In this document: positions 51,740 to 61,020 of the stretch, piece by piece
How positions within the stretch are numbered: position 1 is the first letter of the stretch
Layout: each line of letters begins with the position of its first letter
Source: Phycisphaeraceae bacterium
GTDB taxonomy: Bacteria > Planctomycetota > Phycisphaerae > Phycisphaerales > UBA1924
DNA: 64,000 bases
Assembly: GCA_020639135.1 (NCBI GenBank)
Contig: JACKHE010000001.1
Coordinates: 310,001-374,000 of the forward strand
Direction of reading: 5' to 3'
Notes under the pieces: generated by a model
What the model was told of the DNA's origin: nothing
What the model saw: only the letters and a program-made list of their open reading frames with translations
Databases searched by the model: none
Position numbers and translations under genes: made by a program

Positions 51740-52705
51740 TCACGGCGCGGCGACGGGATCCGCCGACGAATCGCCGCCGACCCTGCGGATCTTCGTCACC
51801 ACCGCGTGACGCTTCGCCACGGCGATACCCTGCCATGACTGGCTCAGTTGCAGCACCACCTCGCGATCCGACTCCAGCAGCCTCCCGTGCGCCAGGTCCC
51901 ACACCACACGCCCGGAAATATCCTGCTGATCGACCGACGTCGGCTCCTCCTGCGTGAACGCGTCCCGAGAGAAATCGACCGTGAACCCGCCCGATTCCTC
52001 AACCTCGACACGGTCCCTCGTCGCCGACACCACCTCCCGCTCCAGCAGACCGCTCAGCGTCATGTAGCCCTGCTCGGCGGCGTGCCACCCCTGCTGCCAG
52101 GAATCCCCCACACGCACCCGCCCGGCGTCGCACCCCAGCCGGTACACCGACTCTCCCAGGTCCTCCCACCACCCACGCAGGAACACCGTCCGCAGCCTGC
52201 CCCGGTCCTCGCGAGTCGCCGTCAGCGCCTCGACGCTCTCCAGCCCAGCACGGTACGTCGCCAAGCCCTCCGGCGTCATCTCCAGCTGCACCGCCGCACC
52301 GCTGGCGGCGCGGAACAGCCGTGCGATCCCCTCCGGTTTGTTCTGCGAATCGTCCTGCGCGCTGTCGAACTCGATAATCCGATCCGACCCGTAGTGCAGG
52401 TACCGCAGCCGCTCGACCGCCAGCGTGACAACCGCGCCCCCGCCAGGCATTCGCTCAATAGTCTCGGCGCGGAACCGCAGCGTCAGCTCGTCCCGCGTTG
52501 CCTTCTCGCCGGTCAGCATCACCGCGTGGTTGACCTGCGTCACCAGCGAAAGCTCGTACGTCGTCGTCCGCTCGCCGTCGTAGTCCGGACGCACACCCAC
52601 GGCGCCCGACCCCGAGCAGCCGCCCGGCGTCACCGCCAGAACGACGCCGCACAGCGCCGCCACAAGCGGGACGAGCCCGCGCCGGATGAACCGATGAACC
52701 CGCAT
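51740..52705 (-). CDS. Secreted or lipid-anchored hypothetical protein
   Basis: 321 residues from ATG 52705; upstream in-frame codons lie inside queF. The N-terminus (LVPLVAALCGVVLAVTPGGC) is a signal peptide with Cys at the expected lipid-attachment place, though the residues before it (PGG) are not a typical lipobox. The mature part is strand-rich, e.g. TTTYELSLVTQVNHAVMLTG and GRVVWDLAHGRLLESDREVV, like DUF-type periplasmic barrels. It starts 14 nt after queF. Function unknown. Confidence 0.72.
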   Translation of the reverse strand: MRVHRFIRRGLVPLVAALCGVVLAVTPGGCSGSGAVGVRPDYDGERTTTYELSLVTQVNHAVMLTGEKATRDELTLRFRAETIERMPGGGAVVTLAVERLRYLHYGSDRIIEFDSAQDDSQNKPEGIARLFRAASGAAVQLEMTPEGLATYRAGLESVEALTATREDRGRLRTVFLRGWWEDLGESVYRLGCDAGRVRVGDSWQQGWHAAEQGYMTLSGLLEREVVSATRDRVEVEESGGFTVDFSRDAFTQEEPTSVDQQDISGRVVWDLAHGRLLESDREVVLQLSQSWQGIAVAKRHAVVTKIRRVGGDSSADPVAAP

Positions 52706-52719
52706 GAAACCCGGTACGC

Positions 52720-53091
52720 TCAGCACCCCGGCGGGTTCCCCGCATCCGCGACGATCGTCGAGCGGATCCCGCCCCGCCCGCGCCACACCGTCGTCACCCG
52801 CAGCCACTGCGGCGACATCAGCGCCGCCAGGTCGTCGCGGATCACGTTCGTGACCGCCTCGTAATAAGCGCCCTCGTTCCGGAACGACTGCAGGTATAGC
52901 TTGAGCGACTTGAGCTCCACGCATACCCCGCCGGCCGACCCAGGACCGGGCGCAAACCGCACCCGCACCTCGCCGAAATCCGGGTGCCCCGTCACCGGGC
53001 ACACCGACGTGAACTCCTCCGCCACATGCTCGATCACGAACGGCGTGTCGGTCGGCGTCGGGAACGCTTCCAGCAGTGAGGCGTCGGGCAT
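52720..53091 (-). CDS. queF: 7-cyano-7-deazaguanine reductase QueF
   Basis: 123 residues, the short unimodular type. EEFTSVCPVTGHPDFGEV holds the catalytic Cys, and ELKSLKLYLQSFRNEGAYYE is the QueF signature. It reduces preQ0 to preQ1 with NADPH in queuosine biosynthesis. Other queuosine genes are not here. A TACGCT box ends 6 nt before the ATG with no Shine-Dalgarno. Confidence 0.94.
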   Translation of the reverse strand: MPDASLLEAFPTPTDTPFVIEHVAEEFTSVCPVTGHPDFGEVRVRFAPGPGSAGGVCVELKSLKLYLQSFRNEGAYYEAVTNVIRDDLAALMSPQWLRVTTVWRGRGGIRSTIVADAGNPPGC

Positions 53092-53130
53092 GCCCAGAGC
53101 GTAGGGATCACGGGACACGCACGCCACGCC

Positions 53131-53160
53131 AGGGATGAGCGCCGCGAATCCCCGGTTCGG
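53131..53160. repeat. GGGATGAGCGC palindromic repeat
   Basis: AGGGATGAGCGCCGCGAATC here matches GGGATGAGCGCAGCGAATCC at 42186-42206 apart from one base in the loop. Both lie next to gene ends. Confidence 0.5.
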
Positions 53161-53175
53161 ACGACCCACCCGCCC

Positions 53176-54201
53176 TCAGTCGTACCGGCTCAGCAGGTCG
53201 ATGATCTTGGGCTGGTTCTTGTTGACCCGCAGGCTGTGCCGGAACGCCTCGACCGCGTCCCGCCGGGCCTGCATGTCCGAGCGCTGGCTGAGCAGGTGCT
53301 TGTTCAGCAGGCAGACCCCGATGCCGTTGAGCGCCGGGAAGTAGTCCGGATCGATCGCCGTCGCGTTGTGGAACGCCTCCAGCGCCGCCTCGTAGCGCCG
53401 CAGGCGGAATCGCGCAAAGCCCAGCCGCTCCCACGCCGCCGCCGAGGGCTCGATCTCGACCAGCCGCTCCAGCGTATTGGCCATCTCGATGTACCGCTCG
53501 CTCTTGCCCAGGCTCGTCGCCAGGTTCAGCAGCAGCGGGGGCGTCAGGTCCATCAGCTCCGCCGCCGCCTGGTACTGCCGCACCGCCTCGTTGTGCCACT
53601 CCAGCGCCGCGTACACCGACCCCAGGTTCACCCGGGCGTTGCCGACATCGCCGTTGAGCTCCACCGCGCGCCGCGCATAAGGCAGCGCCTGCCGCGGCTC
53701 GTTGAGCTGCAGATAAGCCGTGGCCAGGTTCATGTTCGCGTCGAAATCGTCCGGCGCAATCGACAGCGCTCGCAGGTACGCGCTCACCGCCTCCGTCAGC
53801 CTGTTGAGCATCTGCAGCGCCAGCGCGTGCCCGTACTGCGCATCAAAGTTCCTCGGCTGCTGCTGCGCCGCGACCCGGAACCTCCGTTCCGCCTCGTAGT
53901 GGTTCCCGCGCTCCTGGTAGATCTGGCCCATCCCGATGTACGCCGTCGTCAGCGTCGGGTTGTCCTCGATCGCCAGCGCGAACCACGTCAGCGCATCCTC
54001 GGTCCGGCCCTGCTCGCGGAGCTGCGCCGCCGTCTCGGCACGCTCGACGCCACGCTCCTGAACCTGCCTGGCAGTCAGCTTGGGGGGCCCCGTCGGCGCC
54101 GGCGCCTCGCACCCCGGCACGCCGGCGCAGCAAAGCACGATCGCCTGGACAACCACGACGATGCGACACAATGGCTTGGTTCGGCGCCGAGCGTCAGACA
54201 T
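53176..54201 (-). CDS. TPR-repeat protein, probably exported
   Basis: 341 residues. The N-terminus (CRIVVVVQAIVLCCAGVPGC) is hydrophobic and ends in a Cys that may be lipid-modified. Seven or so TPR units follow, e.g. ALTWFALAIEDNPTLTTAYI, AERRFRVAAQQQPRNFDAQY and ALEAFHNATAIDPDYFPALN. TPR arrays mediate protein-protein contacts; the partner is unknown. GGAG lies about 12 nt upstream of the ATG. Upstream of queF on the same strand. Confidence 0.87.
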   Translation of the reverse strand: MSDARRRTKPLCRIVVVVQAIVLCCAGVPGCEAPAPTGPPKLTARQVQERGVERAETAAQLREQGRTEDALTWFALAIEDNPTLTTAYIGMGQIYQERGNHYEAERRFRVAAQQQPRNFDAQYGHALALQMLNRLTEAVSAYLRALSIAPDDFDANMNLATAYLQLNEPRQALPYARRAVELNGDVGNARVNLGSVYAALEWHNEAVRQYQAAAELMDLTPPLLLNLATSLGKSERYIEMANTLERLVEIEPSAAAWERLGFARFRLRRYEAALEAFHNATAIDPDYFPALNGIGVCLLNKHLLSQRSDMQARRDAVEAFRHSLRVNKNQPKIIDLLSRYD

Positions 54202-54271
54202 GGACGGAGGAGACTCCCTGGATCAACAACTGCCCGGATCGGCTTTCCGCCACGCCGCGCAGGAAACGCAC

Positions 54272-55192
54272 TTATCGGCTCATGGAGGCCGCGACTCGCT
54301 TCCTGCCCCCCGAATCATCACGAACCAGCCGCCGCAGCAGCCCCAGGTTCACCGTGTCCCAAGCCACCCCGTCCTCGTTCTCCCCCTTGGGGGTTTCGAG
54401 GATCATCGGTACGCCGCTGAGTTTGCGGTGGTTCACCAGGCACGCGAACGCACCCTCGCCAACCTCGCCCATGCCGAGATGCTCGTGGCGATCCACATGC
54501 GACCCCAGCGCCCCCTTGGAGTCGTTCAGGTGCAGCACCTTCAGGTTCGCCAGCCCGCAGACCCGATCGAACTCCTGCAAGACTTTCTCAGTTTTTTTCT
54601 CTGTTGTGATGTCGTAACCCGCTGCCAGGGCATGACATGTATCAAAGCAGAACCCGACGCGGTTGCCGAATTCCGACCCGGCCCGATCGATGATCCGCTG
54701 CCGGAGGTCCGCCAGCTCCTCGAAGCTCCGGCCAAGCGTCGAACCGCCCCCGGCGGTGATCTCCAGGCACAATGTCACCCGGAAATCCGGCCGCTCGCGG
54801 AACAACTCGCGGTAGGCCGCGGCGATCCGATCCAGCCCCGCGTCCTCCCCCGATCCGGTGTGAGCCCCGGGGTGCGAGACCAGGTACGGGATCGACAGCG
54901 CATCGCACCGCGCGAGCTCCTCCCGCATCAGGTCGATGGATTTCGCCCACAGGTCGTCCTTGGGCGAGGCGAGGTTGATCAGGTAGCTGTCGTGCGCCAC
55001 CGTCCGCTCGCGCCAGCCCAGCCGGTCCAGCCCATCGAGCCAGTCCTTCGTCGGCCCTTCTTCGAGCGGCTTGAACGCCCACTGCCGCTGGTTCTTCGTG
55101 AAGACCTGCACGGTCCCGAAGCCCAGCTTTTCCGCCTCGTTGATGGCGTTGACCATCCCCCCGGCGATCGACAGGTGTGATCCGAACAGCAT
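54272..55192 (-). CDS. nfo: Deoxyribonuclease IV (endonuclease IV)
   Basis: 306 residues, standard length. FGSHLSIAGGMVNAINEAEK, VQVFTKNQRQW, YLVSHPGAHTGSG, LCLEITAGGG, FCFDTCHALAAGYD, LHLNDSKGALGSHVDRHEHL GMGE and ILETPKG supply the three-zinc site ligands. It cleaves DNA at abasic sites in base-excision repair. A TAGGAT box ends 6 nt before the ATG with no Shine-Dalgarno; the promoter overlaps a hairpin repeat. Confidence 0.96.
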   Translation of the reverse strand: MLFGSHLSIAGGMVNAINEAEKLGFGTVQVFTKNQRQWAFKPLEEGPTKDWLDGLDRLGWRERTVAHDSYLINLASPKDDLWAKSIDLMREELARCDALSIPYLVSHPGAHTGSGEDAGLDRIAAAYRELFRERPDFRVTLCLEITAGGGSTLGRSFEELADLRQRIIDRAGSEFGNRVGFCFDTCHALAAGYDITTEKKTEKVLQEFDRVCGLANLKVLHLNDSKGALGSHVDRHEHLGMGEVGEGAFACLVNHRKLSGVPMILETPKGENEDGVAWDTVNLGLLRRLVRDDSGGRKRVAASMSR

Positions 55193-55221
55193 GGACCCAT
55201 CCTAGGCGGCCCCAACGCGCC

Positions 55222-55247
55222 ACCACAACGCCGCTTCGGCGTTGTCG
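55222..55247. repeat. Intergenic hairpin repeat
   Basis: ACAACGCCG / CGGCGTTGT perfect 9 bp stem around CTT, followed by CGTG, between the divergent nfo and AtoE-type genes. Its outer ACAAC...GTTGTCGTG is shared with 56698-56725. Confidence 0.6.
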
Positions 55248-55283
55248 TGCTTCCCACAGAGGATCCCCGTTACCCTGTGCACC

Positions 55284-56690
55284 ATGCTCTCCCGCATCGG
55301 CGACCGCATCGCGCGCGTCTTCCGGGCCAGCGCCCCCGACCCCTTCGTGCTGGCCGTGGCGCTCACCGCGCTCACCCTTGTGCTCGCGCTGACCATCGGT
55401 CGCCAGGCCGACGGCTCCCGCTGGGCCCTGTCCGACGTCGCCGCATTCTGGTCCGCCGACACCGGCGTCTGGGCGTTTCTCAAGTTCGCCATGCAGATGT
55501 GCCTGATCCTGGTCACGGGCCACGCCCTGGCCGCCAGCCCCCCCATGGCCCGCGCCATCAACGCCCTCGCCGACATCCCCCGCACCGGCGCCCAGGCCTG
55601 CGCCCTCGTCGCGTTCGTCGCCGCGACACTCGGCGTCCTCAACTGGGGTCTCGGGCTCATCGCCGGCGCCCTCATCGCGCGCGACGTCGGCCGGGCCCTC
55701 CACCGACGCGGCGTCCGAGCCCACTACCCGGTCATCGCCGCGAGCGGATACGTCGGCCTCATGGTCTGGCACGGCGGCTTCTCCGGCACCGCGCCCCTCA
55801 AGATGACCACCATGCCCGACGTCATCGACGTCCTCAAACCCGCCCTCGCCGAGCAGGTCGGCGTCGTCCCCCTGACCCAGACCATCCTCAGCCCGCTCAA
55901 CCTCGTCACCACAGGCGGCCTCGTCGCCATCGCGTGCCTCGTCATGGCGATGCTGCACCCCAAACGCGACAACACCGGCGCTGCGCTCGAGTCCTTCGCC
56001 ACCTTCCACCCCGACCCCGCGCCCAGCACCCCGTCAGCCGACGACGACAAGGGCGCACTTCCCAGGCTCCTCGAAGACACCCCCATCGCCAGCGTCTTTC
56101 TCATCGCGCTCATCGCGCTCTGGGCGTGGAAGTACTACTTCCCCGCGCAGAGCCCGTCGGGGATCACCAGGCTCTCCCCCGACACCGTCAACCTCACCAT
56201 GCTCATGCTGGGCCTCGCGCTCCACGGCACGCCGGCGCGCTACGTCGCCGCCGTCAACGACGCCGCCACCGGCTGCGCCGGCATCATCCTGCAGTTCCCC
56301 CTCTACGCCGGGATCATGGGCATGATGAACGCGTCAGGCCTCACCGCGCAGCTCGCCACGGGCATCGCATCCGCCAGCAGCCAGTCCACGCTCCCGATCT
56401 ACACGTTCCTCTCCGCCGGCGTCATCAACTTCTTCATCCCGTCGGGCGGCGGCCAGTGGGGCGTGCAGGGCCCCATCGCCATGCAATCCGCCCTCGACGC
56501 CGGCGTCGCGCCCGCGAAGATGATCCTCGCCGTCGCCTACGGCGACCAGCTCACCAACATGCTCCAGCCCTTCTGGGCGCTCCCCCTGCTCGCCATCACC
56601 GGCGTCAGAGCGCGCGACATCGTCGGCTACACCGCCGTGCTCATGGCCATCGCCATGCTGTGGATCATCGCCTGCTTATTGCTCTTTTAA
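55284..56690 (+). CDS. Short-chain fatty-acid transporter, AtoE type
   Basis: 468 residues with about ten TM helices. The signature INFFIPSGGGQWGVQGP, near residue 385, and GYVGLMVWHGGFSGTAPLK are diagnostic of the AtoE/short-chain fatty acid family. It takes up acetate to hexanoate-size acids across the inner membrane. A TACCCT box ends 7 nt before the ATG with no Shine-Dalgarno. No CoA-transferase genes are nearby. Confidence 0.93.
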   Translation: MLSRIGDRIARVFRASAPDPFVLAVALTALTLVLALTIGRQADGSRWALSDVAAFWSADTGVWAFLKFAMQMCLILVTGHALAASPPMARAINALADIPRTGAQACALVAFVAATLGVLNWGLGLIAGALIARDVGRALHRRGVRAHYPVIAASGYVGLMVWHGGFSGTAPLKMTTMPDVIDVLKPALAEQVGVVPLTQTILSPLNLVTTGGLVAIACLVMAMLHPKRDNTGAALESFATFHPDPAPSTPSADDDKGALPRLLEDTPIASVFLIALIALWAWKYYFPAQSPSGITRLSPDTVNLTMLMLGLALHGTPARYVAAVNDAATGCAGIILQFPLYAGIMGMMNASGLTAQLATGIASASSQSTLPIYTFLSAGVINFFIPSGGGQWGVQGPIAMQSALDAGVAPAKMILAVAYGDQLTNMLQPFWALPLLAITGVRARDIVGYTAVLMAIAMLWIIACLLLF

Positions 56691-56697
56691 CCGGCGC

Positions 56698-56725
56698 CAC
56701 GACAACACGCAGCGGTGTTGTCGTG
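56698..56725. repeat. Intergenic hairpin repeat
   Basis: CACGACAACAC / GTGTTGTCGTG, a perfect 11 bp stem around GCAGCG, between two convergent genes, 7 nt after the AtoE-type stop. Confidence 0.65.
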
Positions 56726-56735
56726 ACACGGCCAA

Positions 56736-57923
56736 TCACTCCCGCCCCAGCGCATTCTGCAGCCCGATCAGCGCGTACGCCGTGATCAGCGTCTGGTTGT
56801 CTTCCATCCAGCGCTTGTTCACCGACTTGAACGACCCGTCCTCGTTCTGCAGCGTCGCGAGCTGATCGATCAGGTCGTTCGCCCAGTCCCGCGTCTGCGT
56901 CGAACCGTCGGCGCCGACCACCTCGATCATCGGGAGCCCCCACGCCCGCAGCGCCTTACCGAACACCATGTAGAAGTAGTACTGCCCCTCCGTGCCCAGC
57001 CCGGGGTTCTCCGCCAGCGTGTAGTTCGAGCGGATCCAGTCGTACGCCAGGCGCACGCGCTCGTCGTCGCGATCGAGGTCCGCGTACAGGTAGCTCTTGA
57101 ACCCCGCGTAGGTCATCGTGCCGTAGCACCGCAGCCGGCTCACGCGCTGCCCGTCGTCGGTCGTCTCCCAGATCATCGGCGCCTTCGACTCGCCCTCGCC
57201 CGCCTGCGCCTCCTCGGGGCCCGTCGAGTAGATGAACCCGCCCTGGCTCGACCCGTCCGCGTACGCCTGGTCATTGATCTCGTCATCCATCTGCGTGCGC
57301 TGCAGGAACACCACCGCGCGCTGGAACGCCGGGTCATCGCCCGGGACCCCCGCGTCGTGCAGCGCCTGGAGCATGTACTGCAGGTTCGAAAGGTCGGGCC
57401 GGCTGTGGCTCCCGTAACCCACCCCGCCGTAGAACGGGTCCGATGACTGCACCACGCGCGCCTCGGGGTGCTCCCCCGCGGCCTCCGACCACTGGAGCGA
57501 ACGCAGGAACGCAACGCCCGGCCCCAGCGCCGCCACCGCGTCCGGCTCTTTCGCCCTCGACAGCGCCGACAGACAGATCGATGTGTTGTAGCTCGCCAGC
57601 ACCCTGTCGTAGATCCCCCCATCCGGCTGCGCGTACTTCAGGATGAACTCCAGCCCGCCGGCCACCGCCGGATCCCCCGCGCCGATCTGCGGCGACATCA
57701 GCATCCCCGTCACCACCAGCCCCGTGATCGCCGGGAACTGCGGCCCCTGCGGGTTCACCGCCCAGCCCCCCGTCGCCAGGTCCTGCTGAGATCGAAGGTA
57801 CGCCGTCGCCCTGTCCACCATCGTCAGCGCCCGCTCGTAGTGCGCCTCGTCGATCGCCAGCGCCCTCGGCGCCAACGCGGAAAGCAGAACCGAACTCGCG
57901 CCGATCAACAGTGCGCTGCGCAT
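56736..57923 (-). CDS. Secreted terpenoid-cyclase/prenyltransferase-fold protein
   Basis: 395 residues; AGGAGA lies 8 nt before the ATG. Signal peptide LLIGASSVLLSALAPRALA. An alpha/alpha-toroid of cyclase type follows with repeated segments (AYLRSQQDLATGGWAVNPQG, YAQPDGGIYDRVLASYNTSI, LQNEDGSFKSVNKRWMEDNQ). The fold covers squalene cyclases, prenyltransferases and many non-enzymatic planctomycete proteins; no clear DXDD acid motif is seen, so cyclisation is not claimed. Located outside the cytoplasm. Confidence 0.85.
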   Translation of the reverse strand: MRSALLIGASSVLLSALAPRALAIDEAHYERALTMVDRATAYLRSQQDLATGGWAVNPQGPQFPAITGLVVTGMLMSPQIGAGDPAVAGGLEFILKYAQPDGGIYDRVLASYNTSICLSALSRAKEPDAVAALGPGVAFLRSLQWSEAAGEHPEARVVQSSDPFYGGVGYGSHSRPDLSNLQYMLQALHDAGVPGDDPAFQRAVVFLQRTQMDDEINDQAYADGSSQGGFIYSTGPEEAQAGEGESKAPMIWETTDDGQRVSRLRCYGTMTYAGFKSYLYADLDRDDERVRLAYDWIRSNYTLAENPGLGTEGQYYFYMVFGKALRAWGLPMIEVVGADGSTQTRDWANDLIDQLATLQNEDGSFKSVNKRWMEDNQTLITAYALIGLQNALGRE

Positions 57924-57968
57924 GAGAGAATCTCCTGGTCTGGTGAATGTGTGCCTTGCCATGGGATT

Positions 57969-58670
57969 CTACCGGCGACAGCCCATCAGGATCGCACACC
58001 CCGCCGCCGCCGCCGTCTCGATCCGCATCACGTGCGGTCCCAGCGAGCACGCGACCGCCCCAACCTCCCGCGCCTGGTCGAGTTCCTGCTCGGTGAACCC
58101 CCCCTCTGGGCCGATCAGCATCCGCACCCGATCCCCCCAGGCCGCCCCTCCGATCGCGCCGCCGGACTGCTCGGCGATCAGCGTCGTCACGCCTTCCCCA
58201 GCCGGCTTGAGCGCCTTGCGCAGTGGCTGTTCCGGCCCGATTTCCAGCGCCCAGGCGCGGCGCGACTGCTTGCACGCCTCCACCGCGACCCGCTCAAGCC
58301 GGCGCCGCTTCGCCTCCGTCAGGTCAGAGACGCTCCGTTTCGTCACCATCGGGACCCACGAATGAGCCCCAACCTGCGTCAGCAGGTCCACGAGGTCGCC
58401 CGACCGGTTCCCCTTGGGCATCGGCGCCCAGACCTCAATCCGGGGGGACGCCGGCGGCGCCTCGACCTCCTCGACGATCCGCACCACCAACTCCCGGCCC
58501 AGCGAGACAACTTCCCCTGTGACGAGAACTCCCGTGCCGTCGAGGCCCAGGACCACCTCGCCCTCCCGCACGCGCTTGACGCGCACGGCGTGCCTGGCCT
58601 CGTCCCCGGCCAGAACGAGCGTCCCGTCGCTACGCCGCGCCTCCCCGATCCAGAGCACATGCTTGGGCAT
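57969..58670 (-). CDS. rsmE: 16S rRNA m3U1498 methyltransferase RsmE
   Basis: 233 residues. DEARHAVRVKRVREGEVV is the N-terminal PUA-like segment; the C-terminal SPOUT knot shows RMLIGPEGGFTEQELDQARE and VACSLGPHVMRIETAAAAGC. It methylates N3 of U1498 in 16S rRNA. GGAGGG lies a few nt before the ATG. It is followed by the terpenoid-cyclase-fold gene on the same strand. Confidence 0.95.
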   Translation of the reverse strand: MPKHVLWIGEARRSDGTLVLAGDEARHAVRVKRVREGEVVLGLDGTGVLVTGEVVSLGRELVVRIVEEVEAPPASPRIEVWAPMPKGNRSGDLVDLLTQVGAHSWVPMVTKRSVSDLTEAKRRRLERVAVEACKQSRRAWALEIGPEQPLRKALKPAGEGVTTLIAEQSGGAIGGAAWGDRVRMLIGPEGGFTEQELDQAREVGAVACSLGPHVMRIETAAAAGCAILMGCRR

Positions 58671-58813
58671 CTGCCCTCCAAGGTCCGGAAATGGCGCTGG
58701 TTTTGCAACCCGAATACCGATACAACAGCGTCCGCAGGTTCAGTCCCCGGCCTGTCGAGTCGATGCTTTCTCCGTTGTCGCCGGCATTCCCCGGCGCGCC
58801 GCAAGGGGAGGCG

Positions 58814-59935
58814 ATGCCCGAGGGTTCCGTTGAATCCGCGCCGGAGCTCGACCTCGACGAGCAGGTCCAGCAGCTCGTCGAGTCCATCGAGACCACCACC
58901 CGGGGTATCGAAGCGCGCACCGCCGCGGACTTCGGCGAGGATCCGCTCTTCGCCTCGCCCATGCTCGCCCAGGACGGGACCAAGCTCGAAAGCACAGAAG
59001 CCGCCGCCCCGCCGCCCACGGCCGTCGCCGAAGACGAGCCCGGCATGCCCGACGCGATCGAGTCCGCCGAGGAAGCGCTCAGCGAGATCGACGAGGCGGT
59101 GAACCAGCTGGTCGATCACGCCGTTGACAGCGTGGACCTCACCGACGAGGAGATCCGCGCCGCCGCGACCGCGACAGAGGACGTCGAAGCAATCGTCACC
59201 GAAACGGAAACCGACGCCGCGGAAACCGCTGACGCCGCAGAAACGATCGAGCCGGTGGAATCCACCGTCGCGCCGGATGAAGTCGAGCCGCAATCCGAAG
59301 CGGCGACCGTACCGCCGATCGAGGAACCCTTCGATCAGGCGGACGCGATCGACGCCGTCGAGGACGTGGAAACAACCGCGGGGGCTGAAGAAGCGGTCGG
59401 ATCAGCCGCGGAATCGCCCGCCGAGATCCCGACAGTTGACGAGACCGCCGAGCCCGCAGACGAGGACGCGATCGAGGGCGACTTCGACACGGTCGAGGAC
59501 ACCCCCACCGCCACCGAACCTGAACCCGCCGACACCGTGAGCGAACCCGAGACCGCCACGGACCCCGAATCGTCCACCGATGACGAGATCGACGATTTCG
59601 GAACCATCGAAGACGCAGCGCCCGCCGAACCAACCCCGGCGCCCGCCGACCCGCCGGCGCGCACCGCAGGAGCCGAGCCGGACCCTCCCCCCGCCGAACC
59701 CGAAGCGTCACCGAAGCCCGAGCCCGCCACGGCCAGCAGGGGCCGAGGCCGCCTGGCCTTCGCGTCCATGATGGTTGGCAAACTCACCCCCGCGCTCGAA
59801 CGCGTCATCATCCACATCGATGCGCCCACGCGCAGGCTCAGCCCCAGGGGCCGGCAGATCGTCGGGCTCGTCGCGATCAACACCGCCTTCCTCGCGCTGT
59901 GCGCCCTCATCGTCGTGCTCCTGCGCGTGATGTGA
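58814..59935 (+). CDS. Acidic, tail-anchored protein
   Basis: 373 residues from ATG 58814 (GGGGAGG just before); codon bias upstream of that point is not coding-like. The first two thirds are Glu/Asp/Thr/Ala-rich and disordered with a net strong negative charge. A short basic stretch (ASRGRGRLAFASMM) precedes a single C-terminal TM (IVGLVAINTAFLALCALIVVLL). It looks like a cytoplasmic acidic tail tethered to the membrane. Function unknown. Confidence 0.75.
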   Translation: MPEGSVESAPELDLDEQVQQLVESIETTTRGIEARTAADFGEDPLFASPMLAQDGTKLESTEAAAPPPTAVAEDEPGMPDAIESAEEALSEIDEAVNQLVDHAVDSVDLTDEEIRAAATATEDVEAIVTETETDAAETADAAETIEPVESTVAPDEVEPQSEAATVPPIEEPFDQADAIDAVEDVETTAGAEEAVGSAAESPAEIPTVDETAEPADEDAIEGDFDTVEDTPTATEPEPADTVSEPETATDPESSTDDEIDDFGTIEDAAPAEPTPAPADPPARTAGAEPDPPPAEPEASPKPEPATASRGRGRLAFASMMVGKLTPALERVIIHIDAPTRRLSPRGRQIVGLVAINTAFLALCALIVVLLRVM

Positions 59936-59987
59936 CCCCCCCGATTCCCCGCAGACAGCCGCAGCCCCCGAGCCGTACACTGGGGCC

Positions 59988-61010
59988 ATGCCGCGCCGAC
60001 TCACGCTCGCGATCTTCAACGAACCGATGCGCTGGTCGCTCGACCCGGCCCACACCGACCGGATCGCCGAGCACGCGCCCGAGGGCGTCGAGGTCGTCGC
60101 CGTCACCACCCGCGACGCCCTGCGCGAGGCGCTGCCGGAGACCGATTACCTCGTCGGCTTCCCGCTGCCCGGCGGCGAGGACCCCGGGCTCTTCAAGCGG
60201 CTGCGCTGGGTTCAGCTCGTCGGCTCCGGCGGCGAGTCCATGGCGCCCGTCGGCGAGCTCGCACGCCGAGGCGTGCGCATCACCTCCGCCTCCTCCATCC
60301 GCGCCGCCTCCACCGCAGAGCACGCCATCGCGCTCCTGCTCGCCATCACGCGCGGCCTCGTCCACTGCCTCACCGCGCAGCAGGAGCACCGCTGGGCCAC
60401 CGACGAGATCGCGCCCACCATCGCCGACCTCGCCGGCGCCACCGTCGGCGTCGTGGACCTTGACCCCCTCGGCGCCGAGATCGCCGGCAGGCTGACCGCC
60501 TTCGGCGTCGAACTCCTCGCCACCGCGCGCCGCGACGCCGACCACGACCTGCGCTGCGAATTCGATTCGATCCTCGACAGCAACCGCGCCGACGAGCTGC
60601 TCAGCAGGTCCGACATCATCATCGTCGCCAACCCGGCGCCCGTCTCCAGACCCGCGCTGACGCGCTCCGACCTGGCGCAGTGCAACCCCGGGTCCGTGCT
60701 CATCGACGTCAGCCTCTCCGGCGTCATCAGGCACGACGACCTCGTCTGGGCGCTCGAGCGCCGACACCTCGGCTCCGCCGGGCTCGACGTCTTCGAGCAG
60801 GAGCCGCTGCCGCCCCAGTCGCCGCTGTGGTCGATGCCCAATGTCATCATCACACCGCACTGCGCGCCCGTCAGCCCCCGATACTGGGACCGCGCCTGCG
60901 AGGTCATTGCCGCCAACCTCGAACGCGTCGCGGCCGACAGCCCCGAGGCGCTCCCGCTCATCGACGAGATCACCGGCCGCTGGTCGGGCCCCGCCGTCGC
61001 GGTGCGCTGA
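59988..61010 (+). CDS. D-2-hydroxyacid dehydrogenase homologue with altered sites
   Basis: 340 residues. The overall 2-hydroxyacid dehydrogenase fold is clear (LLSRSDIIIVANPAPVSRPA; SAGLDVFEQEPLPPQSPLWS MPNVIITPH, with Glu and His kept). The Rossmann GxGxxG is broken: VGVVDLDPLG puts Asp157 and Asp159 in place of Gly. The substrate-binding Arg, normally in N-x-x-RG, is Leu253 (IDVSLSGVI). It may no longer bind NAD in the usual way or may use a different substrate. A TACACT box ends 6 nt before the ATG with no Shine-Dalgarno. Confidence 0.88.
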   Translation: MPRRLTLAIFNEPMRWSLDPAHTDRIAEHAPEGVEVVAVTTRDALREALPETDYLVGFPLPGGEDPGLFKRLRWVQLVGSGGESMAPVGELARRGVRITSASSIRAASTAEHAIALLLAITRGLVHCLTAQQEHRWATDEIAPTIADLAGATVGVVDLDPLGAEIAGRLTAFGVELLATARRDADHDLRCEFDSILDSNRADELLSRSDIIIVANPAPVSRPALTRSDLAQCNPGSVLIDVSLSGVIRHDDLVWALERRHLGSAGLDVFEQEPLPPQSPLWSMPNVIITPHCAPVSPRYWDRACEVIAANLERVAADSPEALPLIDEITGRWSGPAVAVR

Positions 61011-61020
61011 CACCGCCGCC

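Noticed and set aside
58691..58813. Longer start for the acidic tail-anchored protein
   Set aside because: Codon use in this stretch is unlike coding DNA of the window and the ATG at 58814 follows GGGGAGG.
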